Shown here one piece after another: positions 15,458 through 24,030 of a stretch of DNA of 25,505 bases. This stretch comes from Proteobacteria bacterium UBA4656 (GTDB taxonomy: Bacteria > Pseudomonadota > Gammaproteobacteria > Xanthomonadales > Ahniellaceae), in contig DHLY01000168.1 in NCBI GenBank assembly GCA_002405525.1, positions 4,738-30,242 of the forward strand. The letters run 5' to 3'. The translations under genes were made by a program, and so were the position numbers. Every line of letters starts with the position of its first letter. The stretch's first letter is position 1. A model generated the notes under the pieces. The model did not search any database, was not told the DNA's origin, and worked only from the letters and a program-made list of their open reading frames with translations.

Positions 15458-18063
15458 CGGCGGAGCGATTCCGGCGCCAACGCGACTGGTTCGACCGTGC
15501 GCTGGACGTGGATCCGGGGCAGCGGGCCGCGCTCATCGAGGACTGCCGCGCGCAGGACCCGGACATCGCCGACGACGTCGCCCTGCTGCTCGAAACCCAT
15601 GCCAGGATCGACCGAGCGCGCACCGCGCCGGCGCTGGGCCTGGCCGCGCACGCGCTGGATGCAGCAGGCGGACCGGCCATGGGCAGCCGTGCCGGCCCCT
15701 ACCGGCTGGAGGAGATGATCGGCAGCGGCGGCATGGGCCGCGTATTCCGCGCCCGGCGCGCGGACGGGCTGATCGAACAGGAGGTGGCGATCAAGCTGCT
15801 GCGCCGCGAGTCGCTCAATCCGGCCCTGCTGCGCCGGTTCTCGGTCGAGCGCCAGGTACTCGCCTCGCTCGACCATCCGGGCATCGCCCGCCTGCTCGAC
15901 GCCGCAATGCTGGAAGACGGCACGCCCTACGTGGTGATGGAACTGGTTCGCGGCGCACCGCTGCTGGCCTGGTGCGACGCGCGGCGCCTGTCGATCGACG
16001 AACGACTGCGCCTGTTCCTGCGCGTGCTCGACGCGGTGGCCCACGCGCATCGCAGCCTGGTCGTGCATCGCGACCTGAAGTCATCCAACATCCTGGTCGA
16101 CGCACAGAGCCAGCCGAAACTGCTCGACTTCGGCATCGCCAAGCCCATCAGTGCGGGCCCGTGGGACGCCACCGCGACCGCCGAACGCTTCTTCACCCCG
16201 TCCAGCGCAGCGCCGGAGCAGATCCGCGCCGACCCGGTTACCGTCGGCGTCGACATCTATGCGCTCGGTGTGCTGCTCTACGAAGTGCTGTGCGGCCACC
16301 CGCCGTTCGAGGTCGACAGCCTCTCGCCCGGCGAGATCGAGCACCTCATCCTGAACGTTCCGCCGCCGGCGATGAGCAGCCGCGTCGGCGACGCCGACCT
16401 TGCGATCGAGTGGGCGCGGGCTCTGAACGGTCCCAAGGCGCTGCGCCGTCGCCTGCGCGGAGACCTCGACGCGGTGGTCGAGCGATGCCTGCGCAAGGAC
16501 CCGTGGGAACGCTACACATCGGTCGAGCAGTTCGCCGCCGATATCGGGAACTACCTCGCCGGCAATCCGGTCGCAGCGCGCGCCGGCCGACGCTGGTACG
16601 GAGTCCGGAAGTACCTGCGCCGCAACCTGCACGTGATCGCCGGTGCGACCGCCGCGGTGCTGATCATCGGCGGGGCACTGGGGGTGATCGTGCGCCAGTC
16701 GGTCGAGGTCGTCGTCGAGCGGGATCGCGCCACGCTGGAACGCGATCGCGCCCTGCAGGCGACCAACCTGCTCAAGCACGCCTTCGAGGCCGCCGACCCC
16801 GGCAACACCGGCGGCGCCCAGGTGACCGCGCGCGCGATCCTCACCGCGGCGCGGCCCGAACTGGAGCGCGCGCGAGGGCCGCAACCCGAGCTGTACGTCG
16901 ATTTGGCCCATACGATCGCGGAAGTGGAGCTCGGCCTCGGTCAGTGGCGCGAGGCACAGGATCTGGCGCAGGGCGCAGCGCGCGTCGCCGCGGAGGCCGG
17001 CCTCGAACCGCAGCGCCAGGCCGACCTGCTGGTGCTCGCCGCGCGCGCCGCTCTGCGCGCGTCGGATCACGGCGCGGCGAAGGCCGCGCTGGACGCCGCG
17101 CGCGAGCTCGCGCCACCGACCCTCGACCTGCGCGCAACCGAGGGTGTGCTGCTCGCCCATCAGGGCCGCTACGAACAGTCGGCCGAGCTGCTGCGAAGCG
17201 TCGCGCAGGCGCTCGCAACCGAGCCGCCCGGCAACGACCTCGCGCTGCGCGTGCGGCACGCGCTGGCGGACACGCTGCGACTTGCCGGGCGCGACGCCGA
17301 AAGCCTCGACGTACTCGACGCCACGCAGGCCTGGCAACTGGCGGTCCTGCCGGACTGGCACCCCGACGTGGCCCATACACGCACCCGCCGCGCAGACCTC
17401 CTGCACCGGCTCCGACGGGCTCCCGAAGCCGTGTGGGAGGCGCGCCTCGCACTGCTGGCGCACGAGCGCGCCTATGGCGCGCGCTCCACCGCGGCGGCCG
17501 CGGCGCATGCCGCCCTCGGCGATGCGCTCGGCGAGTCCGGGGACGTGGCCGCCGCAGTGCGCCACCACGAGACCGCCGCAGCCCTGTGGCGGGATCTGCT
17601 CGGCGGCGGCAACCCGCAGACCCTGCAGGCACAGTTCAAGCTCGCGCAAGCCTACGGACGCGCGCCTGGGCTCACCACCCCGGCCCGACTCGAGGCCCTG
17701 TATCGGGAGACGCTCGAACTCGGGCTTGCCGCCTTCGGCGCTTCGCACCCACATGCCGCGGCGTTCCGCCTCGGCTATGCGGACCATCTGCTGGCCAACG
17801 CGCGGGACGCCGAATCCCTCGTGCTGCTCACGGCTGCGCAGGTCGATGAAGCACTCGCCGCCGCGGACGCGCCGCTGCAGGAGGCCTACGTCCGATCCGT
17901 CTCGCGCGCCATGGGTCGGCTGGGCTGCCGGACTGCCGGGTCCGCCGGCGGCGGTCTCGACCCGGCCGACGTGTCGGAGTTGCTCGCGCTGGCCCGCAGC
18001 GCACGCTGCGTCGTGGAAACCCGAACGCGCGAACGCTCGTCCGCGACCACGCCGGCAGGCTGA
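15454..18063 (+). CDS. Transmembrane Ser/Thr protein kinase with C-terminal helical (TPR-like) sensor region
   Basis: This 869-residue protein has a short helical N-terminus and a Hanks-type kinase domain (about 84-370). The kinase has the glycine loop GSGGMG (from 90), Lys114 in VAIK, HRDLKSSN with catalytic Asp207, DFG Asp225 and an APE motif, so it should be active. One membrane helix (about 393-415) leads into a long Ala/Arg-rich helical region that looks like TPR repeats and is probably outside the cytoplasm. The ATG at 15454 overlaps the sigma factor stop (ATGA), so both are made together. The obvious inference is that the kinase senses a signal and phosphorylates the sigma factor. The signal is unknown. 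Confidence 0.87.
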   Translation: MTAERFRRQRDWFDRALDVDPGQRAALIEDCRAQDPDIADDVALLLETHARIDRARTAPALGLAAHALDAAGGPAMGSRAGPYRLEEMIGSGGMGRVFRARRADGLIEQEVAIKLLRRESLNPALLRRFSVERQVLASLDHPGIARLLDAAMLEDGTPYVVMELVRGAPLLAWCDARRLSIDERLRLFLRVLDAVAHAHRSLVVHRDLKSSNILVDAQSQPKLLDFGIAKPISAGPWDATATAERFFTPSSAAPEQIRADPVTVGVDIYALGVLLYEVLCGHPPFEVDSLSPGEIEHLILNVPPPAMSSRVGDADLAIEWARALNGPKALRRRLRGDLDAVVERCLRKDPWERYTSVEQFAADIGNYLAGNPVAARAGRRWYGVRKYLRRNLHVIAGATAAVLIIGGALGVIVRQSVEVVVERDRATLERDRALQATNLLKHAFEAADPGNTGGAQVTARAILTAARPELERARGPQPELYVDLAHTIAEVELGLGQWREAQDLAQGAARVAAEAGLEPQRQADLLVLAARAALRASDHGAAKAALDAARELAPPTLDLRATEGVLLAHQGRYEQSAELLRSVAQALATEPPGNDLALRVRHALADTLRLAGRDAESLDVLDATQAWQLAVLPDWHPDVAHTRTRRADLLHRLRRAPEAVWEARLALLAHERAYGARSTAAAAAHAALGDALGESGDVAAAVRHHETAAALWRDLLGGGNPQTLQAQFKLAQAYGRAPGLTTPARLEALYRETLELGLAAFGASHPHAAAFRLGYADHLLANARDAESLVLLTAAQVDEALAAADAPLQEAYVRSVSRAMGRLGCRTAGSAGGGLDPADVSELLALARSARCVVETRTRERSSATTPAG

Positions 18064-18371
18064 GACGGACCACGCCCGCCCATCGCGAACCCGGCGACGA
18101 CTGGGACCGCCGGCAGCGCCGGCCACGAGGCGCCCTGCTTCGCGGATCCCGCCGCGACCCGCGGGCCGTCGAGACGCGGATCGGCCCGGCTGCTGCTCGG
18201 CGACTGCGGCGCGCGCGCAGGACACCCGCGTGGGCGACACGCGCTCGACGCGCGGCCGCGCGACCGTGGCGCCGGCACGCGAAACCGTTGCACGACCCGC
18301 AGCGGGCCGCCGCGCGGTGCCCTGCTAGAATCCGGGGCCCGTCCGGCGCGCCCGCGCCCGGAGAGCACCGC
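18064..18371 (+). promoter_or_regulatory. Kinase-putA intergenic region with hairpin and extended -10
   Basis: This 308-bp gap holds no credible gene. A hairpin GCCGGC-AGC-GCCGGC (18109-18123) lies 46 bp after the kinase stop and may act in termination, without a T-run. At 18323-18331 the sequence TGCTAGAAT is a good extended -10 (five of six hexamer matches plus the TG), 40 bases before the putA GTG. No -35 at normal spacing was seen, which extended -10 promoters tolerate. No regulator gene of the PutR/Lrp or AraC type is adjacent. Confidence 0.5.
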
Positions 18372-21300
18372 GTGTCGTCGCCAGCCCCTGCCGCCGCGTC
18401 TCTCGCCCGCGCAATCGCGCCGTCCACCGTCACCGCGCTGTACGCCGCGGATGAGTCGGCGCTGGTCCGCGCCCTCGCCGACGAAGCCGCGCTGCCGCCG
18501 GCCGAGCGCGACCTGGTGCTCTCGCGCGCCACCGAGCTGGTCGCCCGCGTGCGCGCCAGGGCGGGACAGCAGAGCCCGGTCGAATCCCTGATGCGCCAGT
18601 ACGACCTGTCCAGCGAGGAAGGTGTGCTGCTGATGTGCGTAGCCGAAGCGCTGCTGCGCATCCCCGACGCCGACACCGCCGACAAGCTGATCGCCGACAA
18701 GCTCGGCGACGCCGATTGGGAATCGCACCTCGGCCGGTCGGACTCGCTGTTCGTCAACGCATCGACCTGGGGCCTGATGCTCACCGGCAAGCTGATCGCG
18801 CTCGGCGGCGAGACCAGGCGCAACCCCTGGGCCGCGTTCAAGCGCCTGGTCGCGCGCTCGGGCGAGCCCGTGGTGCGCCTCGGCGTGCGCCAGGCCATGC
18901 GCATCATGGGCCACCAGTTCGTCATGGGCCGCACCATCGCCGAGGCGCTCGACCGCTCGCTGGACCACGCCGGCCGCGCCTACCGCCATTCCTTCGACAT
19001 GCTCGGCGAGTCCGCGCTGACCCAGGCCGACGCCGAGCGCTACTTCGTCGCCTACCAGGAAGCGATCCGCGCCATCGGCGCGCGCGGCCCTCATGCCGAT
19101 CTCGTCGCCGCGCCGTCGATTTCGGTCAAGTTGTCGGCCCTGCACCCGCGCTACGAGGTCGCGCAGCGCGCGCGGGTGATGGCCGAACTCACGCCCAAGG
19201 CGCTGGCGCTGGCGAAGCTCTCGCGCAGCGTCGGCATCCCGATGACGGTGGATGCCGAGGAAGCCGACCGCCTCGAGCTCTCGCTCGCGGTGCTGGCCGA
19301 GGTGTTCGCGCATCCGTCGCTCGAAGGCTGGAACGGCTTCGGCCTGGCCGTGCAGGCCTACCAGAAGCGCGCCGGCGCGGTGATCGACCACCTGGCCGGG
19401 CTCGCGCGCCGCCACGGCCGCCGCTGGAACGTGCGCCTGGTCAAGGGCGCCTACTGGGACTCCGAGGTCAAGCGCGCGCAGGTCGACGGCCACGCGGGCT
19501 ACCCGGTGTTCACCCGCAAGGCCAACACCGACGTGTCCTACCTCGCCTGCGCGCGCGCGCTGTTCGCGCACGGCGACTGCTTCTACCCGCAGTTCGCCAC
19601 CCACAACGCGCACACCATCGCCGCCATCCACCACCTCGCGCAGGGCCGGCCATTCGAGTTCCAGCGCCTGCATGGCATGGGCGGCGATCTCTATGCCGAA
19701 GTGATCGGCGAGCGCAACCTGAACGCGCCCTGCCGGGTCTACGCGCCGGTCGGCTCGCACGAGGACCTGCTGCCCTACCTGGTGCGCCGCCTGCTCGAGA
19801 ACGGCGCCAACACGTCCTTCGTCAACCGCATCGTCGACGAGGCGACCCCGATCCAGCAGCTGGTCGCCGACCCGGTCGACCAGGTGCGCGGTTTCGATTC
19901 GATCGCGCATCCCCGCATCCCGCTGCCGATCGACCTGTTCGGCGCCGAAAGGAAGAACTCCATGGGTGTGAACCTCGCCAACGACGCCGAACTCGGCGCC
20001 CTGCTCTCCGCGGTGAACGCCGCCCGCGGCCCGTGGAAGGCCGCCCCGCTGGTGCCGGGCTGGACCGCCTCGGGCCCCGAGATCCCGGTCACCGATCCCG
20101 CCGACCGCCGCCGCGTGGTCGGCCACTGGCGCGCCGCCGACGCGCAGGCGGTCGAGCGCGCGGTCGGCCTCGCGGTCGCCGCGCAGCCCGGCTGGGATGC
20201 ACTGCCCGCGGCCTCGCGCGCGACCATCCTCGAGCACGCGGCCGACCTCATGGAGTTGCGCCGCGCGGAGTTCATCGCGCTGTGCACGCGCGAAGCCGGC
20301 AAGACGATCCCCGACGGCATCGCGGAAGTCCGCGAGGCGGTGGATTTCCTGCGCTATTACGCCGCGCTGGGACGGCGGATGTTCGGTGCACCGGAAGACC
20401 TGCCGGGCCCCACCGGCGAATCCAACCAGCTTTCCCTGCACGGCCGCGGCGTGTTCGTGGCGATCAGTCCGTGGAACTTCCCGCTGGCGATCTTCATCGG
20501 CCAGATCAGCGCCGCGCTGATCGCCGGCAACAGCGTGCTGGCGAAACCTGCCGAGCAGACCAACCTGGTCGGGTTCGCCGCCGTGCGCCTGCTGCACGAG
20601 GCCGGCGTGCCGGCGGACGTGCTGCAGTTCCTGCCCGGCGACGGCGCCGTGGTGGGCGCGGCGCTGACGCGCGACCCGCGCGTGACCGGCGTGGTGTTCA
20701 CCGGCTCCACCGAGACCGCGCGCATCATCAACCGCACGCTGGCCGGCCGCGACGCCGCGCTCGCCACCCTGATCGCCGAAACCGGCGGCCAGAACGCGAT
20801 CATCGCCGACTCGTCGGCACTGCCCGAACAACTGGTCAAGGACGCGATGGCCAGCGCCTTCACCTCTGCCGGCCAACGCTGTTCGGCCGCGCGCGTGCTG
20901 TTCGTGCAGGAGGAGATCGCCGACAAGGTCTGCGCCATGCTGGCCGGCGCGATGGGCGAACTCACCGTCGGCGACCCGGGTCTGCTGTCGACCGACGTCG
21001 GCCCGGTGATCGACGAGGACGCGCGCCGGATCCTCGTCGAGCACGCCGCGCGCATGGACCGCGAGGCGCAGCTCATCCGCGCGGTCGAGCCAGGCCCCGC
21101 CTGCGGCCACGGTACCTTCTTCGGCCCGCGCGCCTACGAGATCCCCTCGCTCGCGACGCTGACCCGCGAGGTGTTCGGCCCGATCCTGCACGTGGTGCGC
21201 TACGCCGCGCGCGACCTCGACGCGGTGATCGACGCCATCAACGCCACCGGCTACGGCCTCACGCTCGGCATCCACAGCCGCATCGACGGCACCATCGCGC

Positions 21301-21518
21301 ACATCCAGAAGCGCGTGCGCGCCGGCAACTGCTACGTCAACCGCAACATCATCGGCGCGGTGGTCGGCGTGCAGCCCTTCGGCGGCGAAGGCCTGTCCGG
21401 CACCGGCCCGAAGGCCGGCGGACCGCACTACCTCGCGCGCTTCGCCACCGAGCGCACGCTGACCGTCAACACCACCGCGGCCGGCGGCAATGCGAGCCTG
21501 CTGACGCTGGGGGCCTGA
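18372..21518 (+). CDS. putA: Bifunctional proline dehydrogenase / L-glutamate gamma-semialdehyde dehydrogenase PutA
   Basis: PutA oxidises proline to glutamate in two steps at the inner membrane, passing electrons from FAD to quinone and then reducing NAD+. The 1048-residue protein has an N-terminal helical arm, a proline dehydrogenase barrel (about 190-490; SISVKLSAL, RLVKGAYWD, EFQRLHGMGG, FVNRIVDE) and an aldehyde dehydrogenase domain (about 555-1030; SPWNFPLAIF, FTGSTETA). Catalytic Glu803 (ETGGQNA) and Cys837 (GQRCSA) are present at the standard 34-residue spacing. The start is the GTG at 18372, preceded by GGAGAG. The protein lacks the ribbon-helix-helix domain that makes E. coli PutA its own repressor, so this is a short class 1A-like enzyme and needs a separate regulator. 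Confidence 0.96.
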   Translation: MSSPAPAAASLARAIAPSTVTALYAADESALVRALADEAALPPAERDLVLSRATELVARVRARAGQQSPVESLMRQYDLSSEEGVLLMCVAEALLRIPDADTADKLIADKLGDADWESHLGRSDSLFVNASTWGLMLTGKLIALGGETRRNPWAAFKRLVARSGEPVVRLGVRQAMRIMGHQFVMGRTIAEALDRSLDHAGRAYRHSFDMLGESALTQADAERYFVAYQEAIRAIGARGPHADLVAAPSISVKLSALHPRYEVAQRARVMAELTPKALALAKLSRSVGIPMTVDAEEADRLELSLAVLAEVFAHPSLEGWNGFGLAVQAYQKRAGAVIDHLAGLARRHGRRWNVRLVKGAYWDSEVKRAQVDGHAGYPVFTRKANTDVSYLACARALFAHGDCFYPQFATHNAHTIAAIHHLAQGRPFEFQRLHGMGGDLYAEVIGERNLNAPCRVYAPVGSHEDLLPYLVRRLLENGANTSFVNRIVDEATPIQQLVADPVDQVRGFDSIAHPRIPLPIDLFGAERKNSMGVNLANDAELGALLSAVNAARGPWKAAPLVPGWTASGPEIPVTDPADRRRVVGHWRAADAQAVERAVGLAVAAQPGWDALPAASRATILEHAADLMELRRAEFIALCTREAGKTIPDGIAEVREAVDFLRYYAALGRRMFGAPEDLPGPTGESNQLSLHGRGVFVAISPWNFPLAIFIGQISAALIAGNSVLAKPAEQTNLVGFAAVRLLHEAGVPADVLQFLPGDGAVVGAALTRDPRVTGVVFTGSTETARIINRTLAGRDAALATLIAETGGQNAIIADSSALPEQLVKDAMASAFTSAGQRCSAARVLFVQEEIADKVCAMLAGAMGELTVGDPGLLSTDVGPVIDEDARRILVEHAARMDREAQLIRAVEPGPACGHGTFFGPRAYEIPSLATLTREVFGPILHVVRYAARDLDAVIDAINATGYGLTLGIHSRIDGTIAHIQKRVRAGNCYVNRNIIGAVVGVQPFGGEGLSGTGPKAGGPHYLARFATERTLTVNTTAAGGNASLLTLGA

Positions 21519-21535
21519 GGCGCGGGCCGGCCGCG

Positions 21536-21552
21536 GGCGCGGAACCCGCGCC
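21536..21552 (+). terminator. Hairpin after putA
   Basis: GGCGCGG (21536-21542) and CCGCGCC (21546-21552) form a perfect 7-bp stem with an AAC loop, 17 bp after the putA stop and before the exeA promoter area. There is no T-run, so Rho-independent activity is uncertain, but its place between unrelated co-directional genes fits a terminator. Confidence 0.42.
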
Positions 21553-21582
21553 GCGCGGTGCCGGTCCAAACACGCCCCCCGC

Positions 21583-21588
21583 TATGCT
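21583..21588 (+). promoter_or_regulatory. Possible -10 placing the start site at the exeA ATG
   Basis: TATGCT lies six bases before the exeA ATG at 21595. With normal spacing, transcription would begin at or next to the A of the ATG, giving a leaderless mRNA. No good Shine-Dalgarno sequence is present, which agrees. No clear -35 was seen. Confidence 0.35.
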
Positions 21589-21594
21589 TGGACC

Positions 21595-23178
21595 ATGTAT
21601 CTGGAGTTCTTCGGCCTCGCCGAACCGCCGTTTTCGATCACTCCCGATCCGCGCTTCGTGTTTCTCAGCGAGCGCCACCGGGACGCACTCGCGCACCTGC
21701 TCTACGGCGTGGGCCAGGGCGGCGGCGGCGGCTTCGTGCAGCTCACCGGCGAGGTCGGCACCGGCAAGACCACGCTGTCACGCCTGCTGCTGGAACAACT
21801 GCCGGAGAACACGCGCGTCGCGCTGGTGCTCAATCCGCGGCTCTCGCCGGTGGAACTGCTGGAGACCATCGCCGAGGAACTCAAGCTCGACGCCGCGCCC
21901 GCGCGCGGCAGCATCAAGGCCCTGGTCGACCTGCTCAGCCACTACCTGCTCGATGCCTACGCCCAGGGGCTGCGCGTGGTGCTGGTGCTCGACGAAGCGC
22001 AGAACCTGTCCACCGAGGCGCTGGAGCAGGTGCGCCTGCTGACCAACCTCGAGACGCCGACCCAGAAGCTGCTGCAGATCATCCTGCTCGGCCAGCCGGA
22101 GCTGCGCGAGAAGCTCGCGCGGCCCGAACTGCGCCAGCTCGCGCAGCGCATCACCGCGCGCTACCACCTCGCGCCGCTGGACGAGGCCGAGACCGACGCG
22201 TACCTGCGCCACCGCATCGCGGTGGCGGGCGGCAAGCGGTTTCCGTTCACCCGCCTCGGAATGCGCGCGCTGCACCGCGTGACCGGCGGAGTACCGCGCC
22301 TGATCAACATCATCGCCGAGCGCGCCCTGCTGGCCGGCTACGTGACCGACGAGCCGCAGGTCGGCGAATCTCTGGTCACACATGCCGCCGACGAAGTGCT
22401 TGACCGGCCGCGACGCACGCGCAGACGCCTGGCCGCCGCGATCTTCGCGGTCGCCGCGGTGGTGCTCGCGGTCTTCGGCTGGCGCTGGATGGCGCAGACC
22501 GCACCGGCCCCGCCGCCCGAGACAGCACCGGCCTTGGCCCCGGCGCCGGCCGCGGAATCGCTGTCGGCGGCGCTGGCTGGCGTTCCGGAAGGGTCCGAAC
22601 TGGCCGCGTGGACCCACCTGCTCGCGCTGTGGAAGGTCGATCCGGCGCAGGTCGCAGTGCGCGATGCGGCGCGCTGCCCGGCGCTGGTCACCCGCGATTT
22701 GTCCTGCCTGCGCGGCGGCGGCAACCTGGCCAAGCTGGAGGCGCTGGACCGGCCGGTGCTGCTGGCCCTGCGCGACCGCGAGCGCGCCCTGCTCGCGCTG
22801 TTGCTGGGCATCGACGAAGGGCGCGTGGCGCTCGACCTCGGCAGCCGCACCGCGACCGTGTCACGCGCTGACCTCGAAGCGCACTGGCTGGGCGAGTACC
22901 TCGCGCTGTGGCGCATGCCGCTGACCGTAGACGACCGCATCCGCCGTGGCGCGATCGGCGCCCCCGTGGCCTGGCTGCAGCGCCAACTGGCGGCCTTCGA
23001 TACACTGGATGTGTCCGAGGCCGGTCCCCCGCTCTTCGATGCCGCACTGGAAGCGCGCGTCCGCCGCGTGCAATCGCAGTTCGGCCTGCTGCCGGACGGG
23101 ATCGTGGGCCCCGAGACGCAGCTGGCGCTGACTTCGCGCGATGCCAGCGGCCCGCGGCTCGCACGTCAACTGCCCTGA
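21595..23178 (+). CDS. exeA: ExeA/GspA-type AAA ATPase with peptidoglycan-binding domain
   Basis: ExeA (GspA) works with GspB to place the type II secretion secretin in the outer membrane by acting on peptidoglycan. The 527-residue protein begins MYLEFFGLAEPPFSITPDPRF, the family signature. Its ATPase has Walker A GEVGTGKT (52-59, Lys58) and Walker B VLVLDE (Asp133/Glu134). A membrane helix (about 279-298), a Pro/Ala-rich linker, a poorly conserved middle part and a C-terminal peptidoglycan-binding-type domain (about 455-520, ending DGIVGPETQLAL) follow. The full ATPase, anchor and cell-wall-binding layout supports the ExeA role rather than a transposon ATPase. It is followed 5 bp later by gspB. 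The other gsp genes are not in the window. Confidence 0.9.
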   Translation: MYLEFFGLAEPPFSITPDPRFVFLSERHRDALAHLLYGVGQGGGGGFVQLTGEVGTGKTTLSRLLLEQLPENTRVALVLNPRLSPVELLETIAEELKLDAAPARGSIKALVDLLSHYLLDAYAQGLRVVLVLDEAQNLSTEALEQVRLLTNLETPTQKLLQIILLGQPELREKLARPELRQLAQRITARYHLAPLDEAETDAYLRHRIAVAGGKRFPFTRLGMRALHRVTGGVPRLINIIAERALLAGYVTDEPQVGESLVTHAADEVLDRPRRTRRRLAAAIFAVAAVVLAVFGWRWMAQTAPAPPPETAPALAPAPAAESLSAALAGVPEGSELAAWTHLLALWKVDPAQVAVRDAARCPALVTRDLSCLRGGGNLAKLEALDRPVLLALRDRERALLALLLGIDEGRVALDLGSRTATVSRADLEAHWLGEYLALWRMPLTVDDRIRRGAIGAPVAWLQRQLAAFDTLDVSEAGPPLFDAALEARVRRVQSQFGLLPDGIVGPETQLALTSRDASGPRLARQLP

Positions 23179-23183
23179 GCACC

Positions 23184-24026
23184 ATGTCGCTGATCCTCGA
23201 CGCCCTGCGCAAGTCCGAACAACAGCGCCGCCTCGGCGAGCCGCCGACCCTGGGCAGCGAGAGTGCATGGGCCGCGCGGCGCTGGCATGCCGCGCCGTCG
23301 CGAGGCCTACGCACGCCGTGGATCGTCGGCGCGCTGGCGCTCGCGGCAGCGGCGGCCGGTATCGCGTGGTGGCTGCGGCCGGTGGTCGCACCTGCGCTGG
23401 AGCGCGCCAGCGCGATGCCGACGGCAACGACACTGTCGTCGGATCCTGCCGCGTCGACGCCGGCGACGACCGATGCCGAGGCTTCGCCCGGCGCGGCATC
23501 GATGCCGTCGCCGGGCCTGACGCCGAAACCGCCGCCGGAGACCGCCGCGGGGACCGACGCCCTGCCTTCGATCCGCACCGAGCCGCCGCCGGGCGAGGAC
23601 GCGGCCGCCGTCACCGTGCCGCTGGATGCGCCGCCGAACGTACCACCGCTCGCCACGGCGCCACCCCAGCCCATGATCGATCCCGAGGCGCAGGGGGAAT
23701 GGGCCACGATCCAGCCGATGCGGGAGCCCGCCAGGGTGGTGCCCGGGCAGCAGCCGGCGACGACCGTTGCATCGCCGGCAGCCGCCGACGACGTCCCGCT
23801 CGTGTACACGCTGCCGCTGGCGACTCGACAGGCGCTGCCGAGGCTGAGGCTCACCATGCACGTCTGGAACGAGGACCCAGCCCGGCGCTTCGTGATCCTC
23901 GGCGATGCACGTACGGCGGAAGGCGAGGCAGCGGGCGATTCGCTCACGGTGGTCGAGATACGCCGCGACGGCGTGGTCCTGGATTTCCGCGGCACCCGGT
24001 TCCTGCTCCCGCGCGGCGGCTACTGA
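23184..24026 (+). CDS. gspB: GspB-like type II secretion assembly protein
   Basis: GspB is the inner-membrane partner of ExeA/GspA. The 280-residue protein begins MSLILDALRKSEQQRR, the typical cytoplasmic N-terminus. It has one membrane helix (about 46-65), a long Pro/Ala/Thr-rich linker (about 70-200) able to span the periplasm, and a small C-terminal domain (about 205-280). That domain carries the family pattern RRFVILGDARTAEGE, then a VVEIRRDGVVLDF strand and a final FLLPRG. The ATG at 23184 is clear from homology, although the ribosome site is weak. Five bases separate it from the exeA stop, so the two are one operon. The downstream rhomboid gene begins 4 bp after its stop. Confidence 0.9.
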   Translation: MSLILDALRKSEQQRRLGEPPTLGSESAWAARRWHAAPSRGLRTPWIVGALALAAAAAGIAWWLRPVVAPALERASAMPTATTLSSDPAASTPATTDAEASPGAASMPSPGLTPKPPPETAAGTDALPSIRTEPPPGEDAAAVTVPLDAPPNVPPLATAPPQPMIDPEAQGEWATIQPMREPARVVPGQQPATTVASPAAADDVPLVYTLPLATRQALPRLRLTMHVWNEDPARRFVILGDARTAEGEAAGDSLTVVEIRRDGVVLDFRGTRFLLPRGGY

Positions 24027-24030
24027 GCCG

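Noticed and set aside
18064..18371. Small gene in the kinase-putA gap
   Set aside because: Frames there are Arg/Pro/Ala-rich, lack ribosome sites, and the one running into putA is just upstream extension of its frame.
17886..21569. 1227-codon open frame antisense to the kinase 3' end and putA
   Set aside because: It mirrors real coding sequence. In GC-rich genes the complementary frame rarely meets stops. The product is a low-complexity run of Arg, Gly, Ala, His and Val with no domain, and the sense strand has clear catalytic motifs.
18635..22042. 1135-codon plus-strand frame overlapping putA and exeA
   Set aside because: It is a different frame of the same strand, Arg/Pro/Ala-rich, and crosses from putA into exeA without any domain.
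21595..22400. exeA as a transposition ATPase (TniB/IstB-like) of a mobile element
   Set aside because: The protein also has a membrane helix and a peptidoglycan-binding domain, and is followed by gspB. No transposase or terminal repeats are nearby.
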